From Phoenix dactylifera (taxonomy: Eukaryota > Streptophyta > Magnoliopsida > Arecales > Arecaceae), in assembly GCF_009389715.1 (NCBI RefSeq), contig NW_024067779.1, positions 310,001 through 374,000 on the forward strand: 64,000 nt of DNA, in the 5' to 3' direction. The notes under the pieces were generated by a model. It ran no database searches, was not told the origin of the DNA, and worked only from the letters and a program-made list of their open reading frames with translations. Below are positions 45,611-57,545 of the stretch, one piece after another (within the stretch, counting starts at the first letter, position 1; the number at the start of each line of letters is the position of its first letter). The position numbers and the translations under genes were made by a program.

Positions 45611-47983
45611 TGGGCATCGCCCCAACCTCCACTATCCATTCCTCTAAATTTAGGAGTTCCAATAATATCAAGTGCTGCAGTTGTCGAGGAAAGCCACCAA
45701 CAGAAGAACATGACATGATCTTCCCAAGATATGAATTCCGATTCAATTCAAGAAGCCTGAGGTTTGGTAGCGTCTGGAGCACCGGCATTGGGTCTTGCTC
45801 CAATCCAGATTCTCTTAATATGAGCTTGGTGAGGTTCGGAGGGAATTGATTGTTGTCTGGGAGCTACTGCTGTTGTTTAAATACCAACCGTCCATCCAGT
45901 GTCAATGAACGGAGTTGGTGCAGGTTTGGTGCACGAGCGAAAAAGACGATCTCCGTAACATCCATATCAAATTCAAACTCCCTAATTTCCAGAGTCTGGA
46001 AGTTCTTGTGATCCACAGTTATCAGTGCGCTTAGAAACATATATATATTAATATATACGTGCCTCAGCGTCCGAATTTTCTAAAATGATTTCGGAAGCGA
46101 ATAAATTTTTGTGCCTCTCACATCCAGTGTCTGCAGATTCAGGAGATGTCGGATGGAGGATGGCAGCCTCTTCAAATCAATGTATCTGAATCCCAGGTAT
46201 CGTAGATGAATCATGCTGCCGATCTGCTTCGGTAACTCTTCCAAATCCTCTGCACCCTCCAGATCCAGCACCCTTAATAAATTTAACCCATTCAAAGATC
46301 TTCCCACATTAGTCAAAATTAAACTGAAGCCCAGCAAACTGCGGAGACGCGGTGAGGAAACAGCAACCTCGTCATTTATACGATTGTAGAAAGCTGCACG
46401 GTGAGTCGATATACCATTAGATCCTGCCATGTCGTCACTACTGCAAACATGAAGAAATTCATCCATTTTGGCTTTTTCAAGGCCATAGTCGTGCCACAGA
46501 TCATGGATGCGTATGTTGCTAACCCGCCCACGAGCCTTGCTTCTCTGGGCAACCTGGATCAAGCACCTCTGCACCAACTCTTCCAACCAATCCCTTGCAG
46601 TGTCTTCCATTGTCTGTCGCTGCTCTTGCAGTATGAAACCTTCGGCGACCCACAACCTAACTAATTTGGAGAGAGAGATAATGGAGTCCTCTGGAAATGC
46701 AGCGATGTATAGAAAATATGGTTTTAACGGATATGGCAAGTCATTGTAACTTAAACCCAATATATTGTGGCATTCCCTCCCATCTCTAGTAGATGCCCAG
46801 TTCATGCTCTGAGCTATTTCAACCACGTATCGTAGCTAGGATCTTTCCTTGACATAAGGCCCCCTAACACCACCAGTGCAAGAGGAAGTCCACCACACTT
46901 CTTTGCAAGCTTATGGGCCAATGCCTCCAACTCAGTTGGGACATCTTGATTTGGTGGAAATGCCTTCCTACAAAAGAGTTGCCAGCTCTCCGTGTCATCT
47001 AAAAGCTGCAGTTCATGTGGAGGAATCCATGGCTGGGCATCTCTTGCAACCTCAATGTTGCGTGTAGTAAGCAGTATTCTGCTACCTTTGTTCTGATCAG
47101 GAAAGACTCGCTGCATTTGTCTCCAAACATCAACACCCCATACATCATCCAACACGACCAAATACTTTGTGTCTCTTAGGAAATCACGGAGCTTCTCTCT
47201 CACTTCTTGTTCATCCATTTGCTCCAAGTCTCCTTTCCTCTGTTTGATTCCCTTTACTTTTTGCAGGATGTCCTTCATTAGCTCGATACCTCGGTAGCTC
47301 TGAGAAACTGAAACCCAAGCAAAGGTATCGAAATGTTTTTTAATTGCAGGGTTATTATACACTTTTATTGCCAGGGTGGTCTTGCCTAGCCCACCCATAC
47401 CCACTATAGAAATTACACATCGTGCTTTCTCATTCCGATCAAGCAATCCACACATTAATTCTTTCTTATCATTCTCGAAGCCTATAACATCAATGTCATC
47501 ATCATCAGAGTGAGGAGAGGATTCTCTGAGTGATTGCCCACTTTGATCCACTGCACTACTTTTACCTAGATTAGCAATGCCATATGTGGCTCTGCTCTCA
47601 GAGATACCACGGATCTTTTCCTTTATTTTTTCAAGTTTACCACCAATTTCATGTAGGGTAATCAATTCACGAGGTTTGTGAGAGTACCTTGACATGGTGC
47701 CCATGAAGCCTCTCCTTTGGTGTCGCCTCTCGCCCATGTACTTGATGGTGCCTATGACGTCTTCTATTTCATATGCTACACCGCTCATCTGCCTTATCCA
47801 GATCTCCACTCTTTCGTCTCCCCTCCTCCTCCTGGACTCGGCAACTTTGAGGAAAACTTGCAATAGCTGCAGCTGTGTTTTCACCCATTCGACCTGATCT
47901 CTCACCCCACGCAAAAAAGCAGCTTCTTGTACGAGAAGGTTGGTAAGCTGAAAGACGACTTTGGCAACCAGAAACTCAGCCAT
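45611..47983 (-). pseudogene. NLR1: CC-NB-LRR resistance-gene relative, broken
   Basis: Plant immune receptors of this class detect pathogen effectors in the cytoplasm and trigger cell death. The start at 47983 (MAEFLVAKVVF) matches NLR2. An Rx-type coiled coil has an EDVIG motif at residues 74-78. The NB-ARC domain has GMGGLGKTT (195-203), the RNBS-A FAWVSVSQSY, LVVLDDVW (276-282), GSRILLTTR (300-308) and CGGLPLAL (363-370). A 1-bp deletion near 46820 shifts the frame; the following part has FLYIAAFPEDS, an IHD form of MHD and LRRs. Further lesions are a TAG at 46080-46082, an internal LRR deletion of about 60 codons relative to NLR2, and loss of the 3' end at the TRIM. Confidence 0.93.
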
Positions 47984-48088
47984 ATCTCCTTCCCTCTCTC
48001 AGCCCAGATGCTATCCGTCACTAACCCTCCGTCTGGGGGTTTTGGGGAGAAAACAGAATAAAGAAAAACTTTAATAAAGGGGGAAAAG
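47984..48088 (-). promoter_or_regulatory. proximal upstream region of NLR1
   Basis: 105 bp nearly identical to the NLR2 upstream region (62266-62369). A gypsy insertion interrupts it at 48088; the same sequence resumes at 54606. The promoter beyond 105 bp is thus 6.5 kb away. Confidence 0.7.
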
Positions 48089-50199
48089 TGTCACGCCCCG
48101 AACCCAGCACCCGGGTCCGGTACGCGACCGGCCGCATGAGCCCTAGAGCAGTGCCCTAAAGATCATGCAAGGCCTATGATTAACAAAAATTCCAATAAAT
48201 CCACAAGAAATTGATAATTCAAATAGACAAATTCGACATGTCCAAATAGACAAATTAGTTCAATTACAAGATCTTCAAATGTTTATCGACATCAAAGAAG
48301 GATAAACAAACTAACTAACTAATGACTCTGGTACTCGCACTCTGCGCCCATCCCATCCAAATCTATGCATCCTGCAACTCTGATAAAAAAAAAGAAGAAG
48401 AGGGGGTGAGCTTTACAGCCCAGTAAGAATCCCTACACATCCATACCTACACAATAATAATATAAATTCGAAACCACGACAAATCGATGCACATTTTATG
48501 AAATCATAAACAGTTTCTAAAAGACTCAAATAATCAATATAATCATGTACATCAAGCATCAATGAAAGTCTATATTATACATCAAACGTCAATGAAAGTC
48601 CAGCCACATAAGAATGATATAGTATATAATAGCCTATAAATCACTACGACTGTTTTCAATGCTTTTTCTTTTCATTCCATGTTAACTTGATCCGGATCAA
48701 TTATCTTTCCGACTTTGGGCTACATCCCGGTCACGTTTCCGGCCCGTGACGGAGCAATCGATAGTATCACATTTCCGGCCTGTGATGGGGCAATCGATAG
48801 TATCACATTTCCAGCCTGTGTCGGGGCAATCAATAATATCACATTTTCAGCCTGTGACGGGGCAATCGATAATATCACATTTTCAGCCTGTGATGGGGCA
48901 ATCAATAATAACGAGATAAGCCCAAAGTTTCTGTTCATTTAATCAATTCACAAACACACATCCATTCCCTTTTCCACTTTATTTCCGACCTAGACTAACC
49001 ATGGTCACGTTTCCAGCCCGTGACAGGGCAATCAATATAACATGGTTAGTCCATACCACCACATCTATAAATCCAATTATGCAGATATAGGTTATACACA
49101 TACATGCATCCATCATAATACCAATCACAAGCCAACACGATCAAAATATAATTTAATATAAACTATTTTTGCTTTGTCGGAATCATAGCATATCAATATA
49201 TATGGTGCAAAAATATTTATATCATGCAGGATTGGCGTACAAGGATTCTTACCCTTTATTGAAAACTCAGACAACTAATCACCCGCCCTCACGGCGATCT
49301 ATGAACCGGAATGCGCAGGACTCTGCTCAGCGTCCTCTCGTCCAATAGATTGTTCCCCTACAGAACCATGTCATCATTAAAATTTATCAAAGATATATGA
49401 TGATCTAGGACCCCTATTTAATCCTCTAAAGGGTCCTCTAAAATCTAGCATCCCAAGACTATCTAGAGTCCTCAAAGCCATGATCTCCCCGGATCCAAGT
49501 GTAAGGAGAGAACCCAACTAGAGAGAAGCCATGATCTAGAGTCATCTTATTATTATTTTAAATATATTAAGAGGAAGGGAATGGGAAGACCCTTTCCCTT
49601 TCTCTCTTCTTCCTTCTTCCCGACGGAAAGGGGGAAAGGGCGCTTGGCAGCAGGCGGCCCACGGCCGGCGACGCTCTCTGGTCGTCGGCCTGTGGTGGTG
49701 CCAGCGGTGCCACGCCCGGCGACGGCCGGCCGGAACGAGAGAGAAGAAGACCGAACAAGGCTTGGCTTCTCCATCAATCCGGCGGCTTCCCGGCCACATT
49801 CCCAAAGAGATAATGGCCAAAGACGATGGAGGAGGAAGAGAAGGTGCTCACCTTGCCTCCGGCGAGGTCCTCCCGATCGGATCGACGGTGAATGGTCCGA
49901 TCGCTCCCGCGGCAAGGTAGAACTCCAATCTCCCCTCTTCTTTTCTTTTTTTTTTCTTTTTTTTTGGTTTGTGGGAGGCTCTCGGTTGATGCCCTAGGAA
50001 GGGAGGGAGGAGATCCTTGGCCTGATTTGGTAGGGTTTTATCACCCTATAACTTTCCTTCCGGTGGATTCGGGAGGAGGGGAAGGCATTTTGAAACAGGG
50101 GAGGGAGGGCATTTCAATCGGGAGACTCCCTCCCCCTTTTTTCACGTTTGGGCCGCCCTTGCTCAGAGGCTGGCCCAAATCCAAATGGGGGCCTTTACA
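48089..50199 (-). repeat. 3' LTR of the Tekay-like derivative
   Basis: 2111 bp, TGTCACGCC to CTTTACA on the plus strand. Contains five 36-bp repeat units, a GC-rich zone (49600-49920) and a T-run near 49950. Confidence 0.92.
48730..48910. repeat. 36-bp tandem repeat, five units
   Basis: Each unit contains a short inverted repeat: TCACG/CGTGA in the first unit, TCACA/TGTGA in later ones, around a TTTCCGGCC-like loop. A further single TCACG/CGTGA unit lies near 49003-49023. The reading through it (GAIDSITFPACD) is a repeat artefact. Confidence 0.9.
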
Positions 50200-52457
50200 T
50201 TCTTCCCCCCTAAAAAAAAATTTCGTCCTCGAAATTGACATACCTGAAGTTTTAAAAAGCTGTGGGTACTTGATTTTCATCTCTTCTTTGAGCTCCCAAG
50301 TAGCCTCTCTTTCCGTATGATTATTCCATTGTACCTTTACAAAAGGAATGGTTCAGTGTCATAGTACCTGATCTTTTCTGTCCACCATTCGTACCGGAAA
50401 CTCCTCATAGGTCAAATCCTCCTGAAGATGTAATGACTCATATGCTACCACATGACTCGGATCTGTGACATATTTCTTCAACATTGACACATGAAATACA
50501 TTGTGCACACTAGATAAAGTCGGTGGTAAAGCCAGTCGATATGCCACATCTCCAACCTTGTCCAAAATCCCAAACAGACCAACATACTTAGAGCTCAATT
50601 TACCACGAATCCTCAAATCTCATCACTCCTTTAGTGGGTGACACTCTCAAAAAAACATGATCCCCAATTTAAAATTTCAGTTCTCTCCTATTATCAGCAT
50701 AACTCTTTTGACGACTCTGAGCTATACGAAGTCGTTCTCTGATCACTTGCACCTTATCTATAGTCTATTGCACTATCTCTGGGCCTAATAATTTTCTCTC
50801 GCCCACATCATCCCAACAAATAGGAGATTCATGTTAAAACATTTCAGGTCTAAGACCAACCAAGGAATCATCAACCATGAACGGTAAATTTAAGATGTCC
50901 AAGATTCTCCCAAAAGTTGTCGACAATAGAAGAACCCACTGGTGAAAATTAAATAGCTACCTCTAGATCATCTCTATAGAATCAATACCATTCTCCTCTA
51001 CTAGAAACTAACTCAAGTGTTCCATCATAATACCTTTTAGATCAGATATTAATGTCCTTAACCAGTTTCAAAATAACTCAAACCACTACACTTCCGTTGC
51101 GCACTCTGATTTAATTCATTAAATACTCTAAAGCCTCTAAATAATTTATGACCGAAATATCACTTTGTACTAGGAGTAAGAAAATCCAAATTTTAGAATT
51201 TTAATTGAGTGGAACCTCTAGATCTGTCTGTCTCAATTTATGTAGAGTATACTAACCATAACTAACACTCAAGCCATTAATCAAGTTTAAAGTCAGTACA
51301 TGATCTTCACAACTTAGAATCCAAAATATTTAGGTTTAATTAACTTTGGATTTCCTTAGCAATTCGATTAGACAATCTACGTTGATCTTCTTTCCAAAAA
51401 GATTTACTTCAAATTCAATAGGTTAGAAGTCATTGAGCCAATACACTATGATTAGAAATTAACTCTATCGATCTCCAGATCTTTCTTCACCATAATTCAT
51501 GGAAGCATCTCATGATCGAAGTCTTTACTCAATATGGCATTTATTAGTGGCTTCATCAACAATGACAAAAGATCCCTGCTCAAATCTTAAACCTAGGCTT
51601 GAGTTTTAAATTAACACATCAAATAGTCTTCTACAATTATAAGTAAAATCCAGTAGCCCAATCCAAACATGAGAATTCAAATAATTAGAATTCCCCTGTC
51701 AATATGCATACTCTATTGCCTCAAAATAATCAAATACATCAATAGAAAATAGACCTATTTGCAATATCCAACATGCCAACACCAGATATAATCCACATAC
51801 ATATTCAACTTCGAAGAACATTCCTTTCAATATTATGAAATCTTCTTAGCTCACTCCAATACTATGAAAGATCTACGTACAAACCCCACTCTAATAATTA
51901 GCAGCAAAACTAAAAGTACGATCACATCAAAATCCATATCAAGTCTGAACTTCTAGGTCATTTAAATAATATCTGAACATGGTATAACCGATATACCAAT
52001 GTTGACCTTCCTACACTAATCTTAGGTCAAACCTCTCTTATCATGATCAAAGACAATTTATACTTTCTTTCCACACTCATCGAAAACCAAACCCGATGCA
52101 TACATTTAATCACAATGCCCAGTAATCTTACACCTTAAGCATTGAATTTAATTGTCATGTCCCAAGTGATCATAACCTTAAGCTATGATATATTTCTATC
52201 ACAATCCCTAGTGATCTTAAATATATGCTCGGATTCCAATTTTGTCACTATCCCCAATGACCTTAAACCTCAAACTCTAATGCCACTAAGGCTATAGTCC
52301 CTAGTGGTCTTAAAGCTTAGATTACAATATCATTCCTATTACAATCTCAAGTGATTATAAACCAAGGCTCTGATAGTTTTTCTATCATAATTTCCCACTC
52401 ACACTCACCTGAACATAAACCCTAGGATACCTTAAACCTTAAGCTCTGATACCACTC
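50200..52457 (-). other. internal region of the Tekay-like derivative
   Basis: 50359-50900 encodes remnants of the integrase C-terminus (blocks LSSKYVGLFGIL, YRLALPP, VHNVFHVSMLKKY and, in other frames, RIAQSRQKSYADNRR). The rest, to 52440, is AT-rich with no recognisable domain. Short stretches repeat a phrase like ATCACAATCCCTAGTGATCT near 52100-52380, perhaps decayed repeats. Confidence 0.75.
50359..50900 (-). pseudogene. gypsy integrase C-terminal remnant
   Basis: About 85 codons are open (50359-50616), ending DRKDQVL; upstream homology continues to about 50900 in shifted frames. The sequence fits the integrase C-terminus of Tekay/Del chromoviruses. The usual chromodomain region beyond it is not visible. 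Confidence 0.82.
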
Positions 52458-54605
52458 TGTCATGCCCCGAACCCAGCACCCGAGTCCGGTACGCGACCGG
52501 CCGCATGAGCCCTAGAGCAGTGCCCTAAAGATCATGCAAGGCCTATGATTAACAAAAATTCCAATAAATCCACAAGAAATTGATAATTCAAATAGACAAA
52601 TTCGACATGTCCAAATAGACAAATTAGTTCAATTACAAGATCTTCAAATGTTTATCGACATCAAAGAAGGATAAACAAACTAACTAACTAATGACTCTGG
52701 TACTCGCACTCTGCGCCCATCCCATCCAAATCTATGCATCCTGCAACTCTGATTAAAAAAAAAGAAGAAGAGGGGGTGAGCTTTACAGCCCAGTAAGAAT
52801 CCCTACACATACATACCTACACAATAATAATATAAATTCGAAACCACGACAAATTGATGCACATTTTATGAAATCATAAACAGTTTCTAAAAGACTCAAA
52901 TAATCAATATAATTATGTACATCAAGCATCAATGAAAGTCCATATTATACATCAAACGTCAATGAAAGTCCAGCCACATAAGAATGATATAGTATATAAT
53001 AGCCTATAAATCACTATGACTGTTTTCAATGCTTTTTCTTTCCATTCCATGTTAACTTGATCCGGATCAATTATCTTTCCGACTTTGGGCTACATCCCGG
53101 TCACGTTTCCGGCCCGTGACGGGGCAATCGATAGTATCACATTTCCGGCCTGTGACGGGGCAATCAATAGTATCACATTTCTAGTCTATGACGGAGCAAT
53201 CGATAGTATCACATTTCCAGCCTGTGACGGGGCAATCGATAATATCACATTTCCAGCCTGTGACGGGGCAATCGATAATATCACATTTCCAGCCTGTGAT
53301 GGGGCAATCAATAATAACGAGATAAGCCCAAAGTTCCTGTTTATTTAATCAATTCACAAACACACATCCATTCCCTTTTCCACTTTATTTCCGACCTAGA
53401 CTAACCATGGTCACGTTTCCAGCCCGTGACAGGGCAATCAATATAACATGGTTAGTCCATACCACCACATCCATAAATCCAATTATGCAGATATAGGTTA
53501 TACACATACATACATCCATCATAATACCAATCACAAGCCAACACGATCAAAATATAATTTAATATAAACTATTTTTGCTTTGTCGGGATCATAGCATATC
53601 AACATATATGGTGCAAAAATATTTATATCATGCAGGATTGGCGTACAAGGATTCTTAACCTTTATTGAAAACTCAGACAACTAATCACCCGCCCTCACGG
53701 CGATCTATGAATCGGAATGCGCATGACTCTGCTCAGCGTCCTCTCGTCCAATAGATTGTTTCCCTACAGAACCAAGTCATCATTAAAATTTATCAAAGAT
53801 ATATGATGATCTAGGATCCCTGTTTAATCCTCTAAAGGGTCCTCTAAAATCTAGCATCCCAAGACTATCTAGAGTCCTCAAACCCATGATCTCCCCGGAT
53901 CCAAGTGTAAGGAGAGAACCCAACTAGAGAGAAGCCATGATCTAGAGTCATCTTATTATTATTTTAAATATATTAAGAGGAAGGGAATGGGAAGACCCTT
54001 TCCCTTTCTCTCTTCTTCCTTCTTCCCGACGGAAAGGGGGAAAGGGCGCTTGGCAGCAGGCGGCCCACGGCCGGCGACGCTCTCTGGTCGTCGGCCTGTG
54101 GTGGTGCCGGCGGTGCCACGCCCGGCGATGGCCGGCCGGAACGAGAGAGAAGAAGGCCGAACAAGGCTCGGCTTCTCCATCAATCCGGCGGCTTCCCGGC
54201 CACATTCCCAAAGAGATAATGGCCAAAGACGATGGAGGAGGAAGAGAAGGTGCTCACCTTGCCTCCGGCGAGGTCCTCCCGACCGGATCGACGGTGAACG
54301 GTCCGATCGCTCCCGCGGCAAGGTAGAACTCCAATCTCCCCTCTTCTTTTCTTTTTTTTTTTTTTTTTTTTGGTTTGTGGGAGGCTCTCGGTTGATGCCC
54401 TAGGAAGGGAGGGAGGAGATCCTTGGCCTGATTTGGTAGGGTTTTATCACCCTATAACTTTCCTTCCGGTGGATTCGGGAGGAGGGGAAGGCATTTTGAA
54501 ACAGGGGAGGGAGGGCATTTCAATCGGGAGACTCCCTCCCCCTTTTTTCACGTTTGGGCCGCCCTTGCTCAGAGGCTGGCCCAAATCCAAATGGGGGCCT
54601 TTACA
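52458..54605 (-). repeat. 5' LTR of the Tekay-like derivative
   Basis: 2148 bp, TGTCATGCC to CTTTACA. Carries six rather than five 36-bp units (about 53099-53312). Directly preceded by the primer-binding site on the minus strand. Confidence 0.92.
53099..53312. repeat. 36-bp tandem repeat, six units
   Basis: Same unit as at 48730-48910, one unit more. One unit (near 53180-53200) has decayed arms. Confidence 0.9.
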
Positions 54606-55033
54606 AAAAGAAAAGTAAGGAATATAATAAATTTTCTTTTCCCCTTGTTTGGAAGTTTTATACGGAAAAAGGAAGTATTTTCCTTTCTCTTATTTGAGAG
54701 TTCGGAGAGAAAAAAAAAAGGAAGGGGTAATTAATTCCCCACCCTCCAAAAGATCCTGCTATAACAAAAAAATCTAGTTGACCGGTCTTAAAATCTTCCG
54801 TTCAATATCATTACCAAGTTTAATTCCCGTTCCTTGAGCCCCTTCTATTTTAAAAAAAGGTCAAAAATGCCCCTGCCCTCCTCATCTCCCATTCTTAGAA
54901 GGAGAAGAAAAATACCCTCTCCTCCGACCACGGCCCGCCCCCGCCCGAGCTCCCTCCTGTGACCGCCTCCGACCCCGGCTCGCCTCCTCCCGAGCCCCCT
55001 CCCGCGACCCCGCCCCCACCCGAACCCCCTCCT
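54606..55033. other. shared region between NLR start and pararetrovirus-like ORF, unit 1
   Basis: Same sequence as 62366-62799. The left half is AT-rich; from about 54860 it is very GC-rich and proline-coding. In unit 2 it forms, with the NLR leader, a 535-bp divergent spacer. No TATA box can be assigned with confidence; a TATACGG at about 54660 is a weak candidate. Confidence 0.6.
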
Positions 55034-56026
55034 ATGGCCGCCACCGGCCCCGGCTCGCCCCCTCCCAAGCTCCCTCCTGCGGCCCCGCCCCTTCCCACGG
55101 CCCCGCCCCCTCAAATTACTGATAATCAACTTAAAAAACAATTATTGGAATTTTTACTAGAAAAGAACCCAAATAACAGAGAGTCGTCTAAATTGATACT
55201 CCCAAATAAAGGATATCAATTTCATGAAGTTATAAATAGACTTAATAAATTTAACATAAAAGAAAAACCTGCTTCTTTAGCAGACTTAAAATATGAAATA
55301 AATCAGTTAAAATTAGAAATATCTATGTTAAAACAGGAAAATAATCAGTTTTCTGCTAGAATAACCAGCTTAGAAAATAATAGAGAAAATCCTCAAAAAG
55401 AGTTTCTCTTAAAAGAAAAGAGAAAGGCTATAATTCAGGAAACAGATGACCTTCCTAAAAATTTAAACATATTGAATCAAATTACATACCAAAAATGGTA
55501 TATAAATATTAATCTAGTAATAAATGGAACGTTTATATTAGAAAATTCTAAGGCCTTAATTGATAGTGGAGCAGATTTAAACTGTATCCAAGAAGGACTA
55601 ATTCCTACAAGTTATTTTGAGAAAACAGTACAGGCGTTAACCTCAGCAGGAGGAAATAAATTATCAATTAAGTATAAAATACCAAAAGCATATATATGCA
55701 ATCAAGATATTTGTTTTAAGACGTCTTTTATTTTGGTTAAAAATTTAACACAAAATATCATTTTAGGAACCCCTTTCCTTAATGATATCATGCCAATAAC
55801 AAAAATAGATAACTCTGGAATTTATACAGAGATACAGGGAAAAGAATTAGTGTTCTGGTTCATCACAGATCCACAAACCAAGATGGTTAATGAAATCAAG
55901 GACATACTCATAAAAAAGGAAAATCAATTAAATTTCTTAAAGAAAGAAATAAATATGTATGATATAGAAGAAAAATTAAAAAATTCTTACAATAAGGAGA
56001 AAATTAGAAAATCAGTTCAAAAATGA
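55034..56026 (+). pseudogene. pararetrovirus-like ORF1: proline-rich N-terminus, coiled coil, aspartic protease
   Basis: The first ATG in frame is 55034 (MAATGPGSPPP); the frame is open to 54959 without an ATG. A GC-rich, proline-rich head of about 25 residues passes abruptly into an AT-rich body. A coiled-coil-like stretch (residues about 70-125) precedes a retropepsin domain with ALIDSGADLNC and the IILGTPFLND block. Caulimovirids place such a protease directly before reverse transcriptase. No movement-protein or coat-protein motif is recognised. The frame ends with a TGA at 56024-56026; the polymerase follows in the +1 frame. Locus 2 has the same arrangement plus one extra stop. Confidence 0.75.
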
Positions 56027-57397
56027 AGTTTGTAATGAGCTGCCCAATGCTTTTTGGGAAAGAAAAAGTCATCAGGTTAGTCTACCTTATGAAGAATCAT
56101 TCGATGAAAAGAATATTCCTACTAAGGCTAGACCAACCCAAATGAACCAAGAATATCTTAGATTATGTAAAGAAGAGATAGAGACACACCTAGAAAGGAG
56201 ACTTATAAGAAAATCTCATTCTCCTTGGAGCTGTACTGCTTTTTATGTCAATAAAAATGCAGAAAAAGAAAGAGGAAATACAAGATTAGTAATCAACTAC
56301 AAGCCACTGAATAAAGTATTAAAATGGATAAGGTATCCATTACCAAATAAAAAGGATCTATTGGATAGATTGAATGAAGCAATTATCTTTTCAAAATTTG
56401 ATTTGAAGTCAGGATACTGGCAAATCCAGATTAAAGAATCTGATAAATATAAAACTGCATTTACAGTACCATTTGGTCATTATGAATGGAATGTAATGCC
56501 CTTTGGATTAAAAAATGCACCTTCTAAATTTCAGAAGATAATGAATGAAATCTTTAATAATGAAGAAAATATCATTGTCTATATAGATGATGTTTTGATA
56601 TTTTCCAAAAATATAGATGATCATATCAAACAACTTAAACATTTTAAGATGTTAGTCCATAAAAATGGCCTGGTCATATCAGAGAGAAAAATGAGTTTAT
56701 TTCAGACTAAGATAAGATTTTTGGGACATTATATTTCTCAAGGGAAAATAGTTCCAGTAGAAAGAAGCATAGAATTTGCATCCAAATTTTCAGATGAAAT
56801 AATAGGTACCAAACAACTTCAAAGGTTTTTAGGAAGTTTAAATTATGTATCTGACTATTACAAGAATTTAGCAGAGGATACTGCAATCTTATATGGGAGA
56901 CTGAATAAAAGTCCAGTTCCATGGAGTAAATTGCATACCGAACAGGTAAAGAAAATCAAGTTAAAGGTAAGAAGTTTACCTTGTTTAGCAATAGCTAATA
57001 CTAATTGGTTTAAAATTGTCGAGACTGATGCATTAGATATTGGATTCGGCGGTATTTTAAAACAATTAGATCCAAATCTCAATAAAGAGATACTTATGAG
57101 ATATACTTCTGGGAAATGGAATCCCACTCAAATGAAATATTCTACAATCAAAAAAGAGATGCTTTCAATAGTTAAATGTATTTTAAAGTTTCAGAGTGAT
57201 CTGTTAAATCAACAATTCTTGTTGAGGATAGATTGCACAGCAGCAAAACAGAACATAGAAAAGGATATTAAGAATCTAGTTTCTAAACAGATCTTTGCTG
57301 GATGACAGGCACAATTGTTGTCTTTGATTTTAATATCCAATACATAAAATCTGAAGAAAATTCTCTTCCTGACTTTCTAACACGAGAATTTCTGTAG
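56016..57397 (+). pseudogene. pararetrovirus-like reverse transcriptase and RNase H
   Basis: Open in the +1 frame relative to ORF1 from about 56016, overlapping its end. Motifs include SPWSCTAFYVNKNAE, RLVINYKPLN, YPLPNKKDLLDRL, FDLKSGYWQI, MPFGLKNAPSKFQ, the catalytic YIDD (near 56580) and FLGSLNYV; RNase H has ETDALDIGFGG and the YSTIKKEM block. These are closest to Caulimoviridae-type polymerases. A stop at 57303-57305 and a frame change soon after break the last part of RNase H, whose homology ends at a stop at 57395-57397. No integrase follows, as expected for a pararetrovirus. Confidence 0.85.
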
Positions 57398-57401
57398 GGA
57401 T

Positions 57402-57545
57402 GATTCCTCTCAGAGTAACATATGCTCGAGGAAGAAATTCTTCTCGAGGAAACAGGGGACGGAGTGCCAATGCACTTCCCATGAATACAGCGAATTTGCT
57501 GTTTCATAGAGTAATCACAGATGGTGGACTTGGCAACCTATCTTA
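57402..57545 (+). CDS. short ORF between polymerase and ORF2
   Basis: About 47 codons from ATG 57402 (MIPLRVTYARGRNSSRGNRG), arginine- and glycine-rich, overlapping the start of ORF2 in another frame. It may be the displaced N-terminus of ORF2 or simply leader sequence. It is too short to assign a function. Confidence 0.35.

Larger units (their letters stand above)
48089..54605 (-). mobile_element. Tekay-like non-autonomous gypsy element in the NLR1 upstream region
   Basis: LTRs at 48089-50199 and 52458-54605 (few differences) flank 2.26 kb. The target duplication AAAAG lies at 48084-48088 and 54606-54610, and NLR2 preserves the uninterrupted site. The minus-strand primer-binding site TGGTATCAGAGC (52443-52454) and a G-rich tract at 50200-50210 are present. 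Only the C-terminal end of integrase remains of the coding region. It is a large derivative dependent on other elements. Confidence 0.92.

Noticed and set aside
45025..45803. Minus-strand frames joining NLR1 LRR and TRIM sequence (141 codons, 45378-45803)
   Set aside because: It is a fortuitous read-through from truncated NLR1 into the TRIM LTR, not a designed fusion gene.
48715..48942. CRISPR-like regular repeats (and 53085-53348)
   Set aside because: Units are contiguous with no unique spacers, lie in LTRs of a plant retroelement, and no cas genes exist.
49581..49997. 138-codon frame and its minus-strand overlaps (also 53987-54403)
   Set aside because: LTR sequence of the Tekay-like derivative; several frames open on both strands due to high GC.
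54845..55141. Gly/Arg-rich minus-strand frame (also 62611-62907)
   Set aside because: It is the antisense of the proline-rich ORF1 head and its surroundings; codon pattern gives no support.
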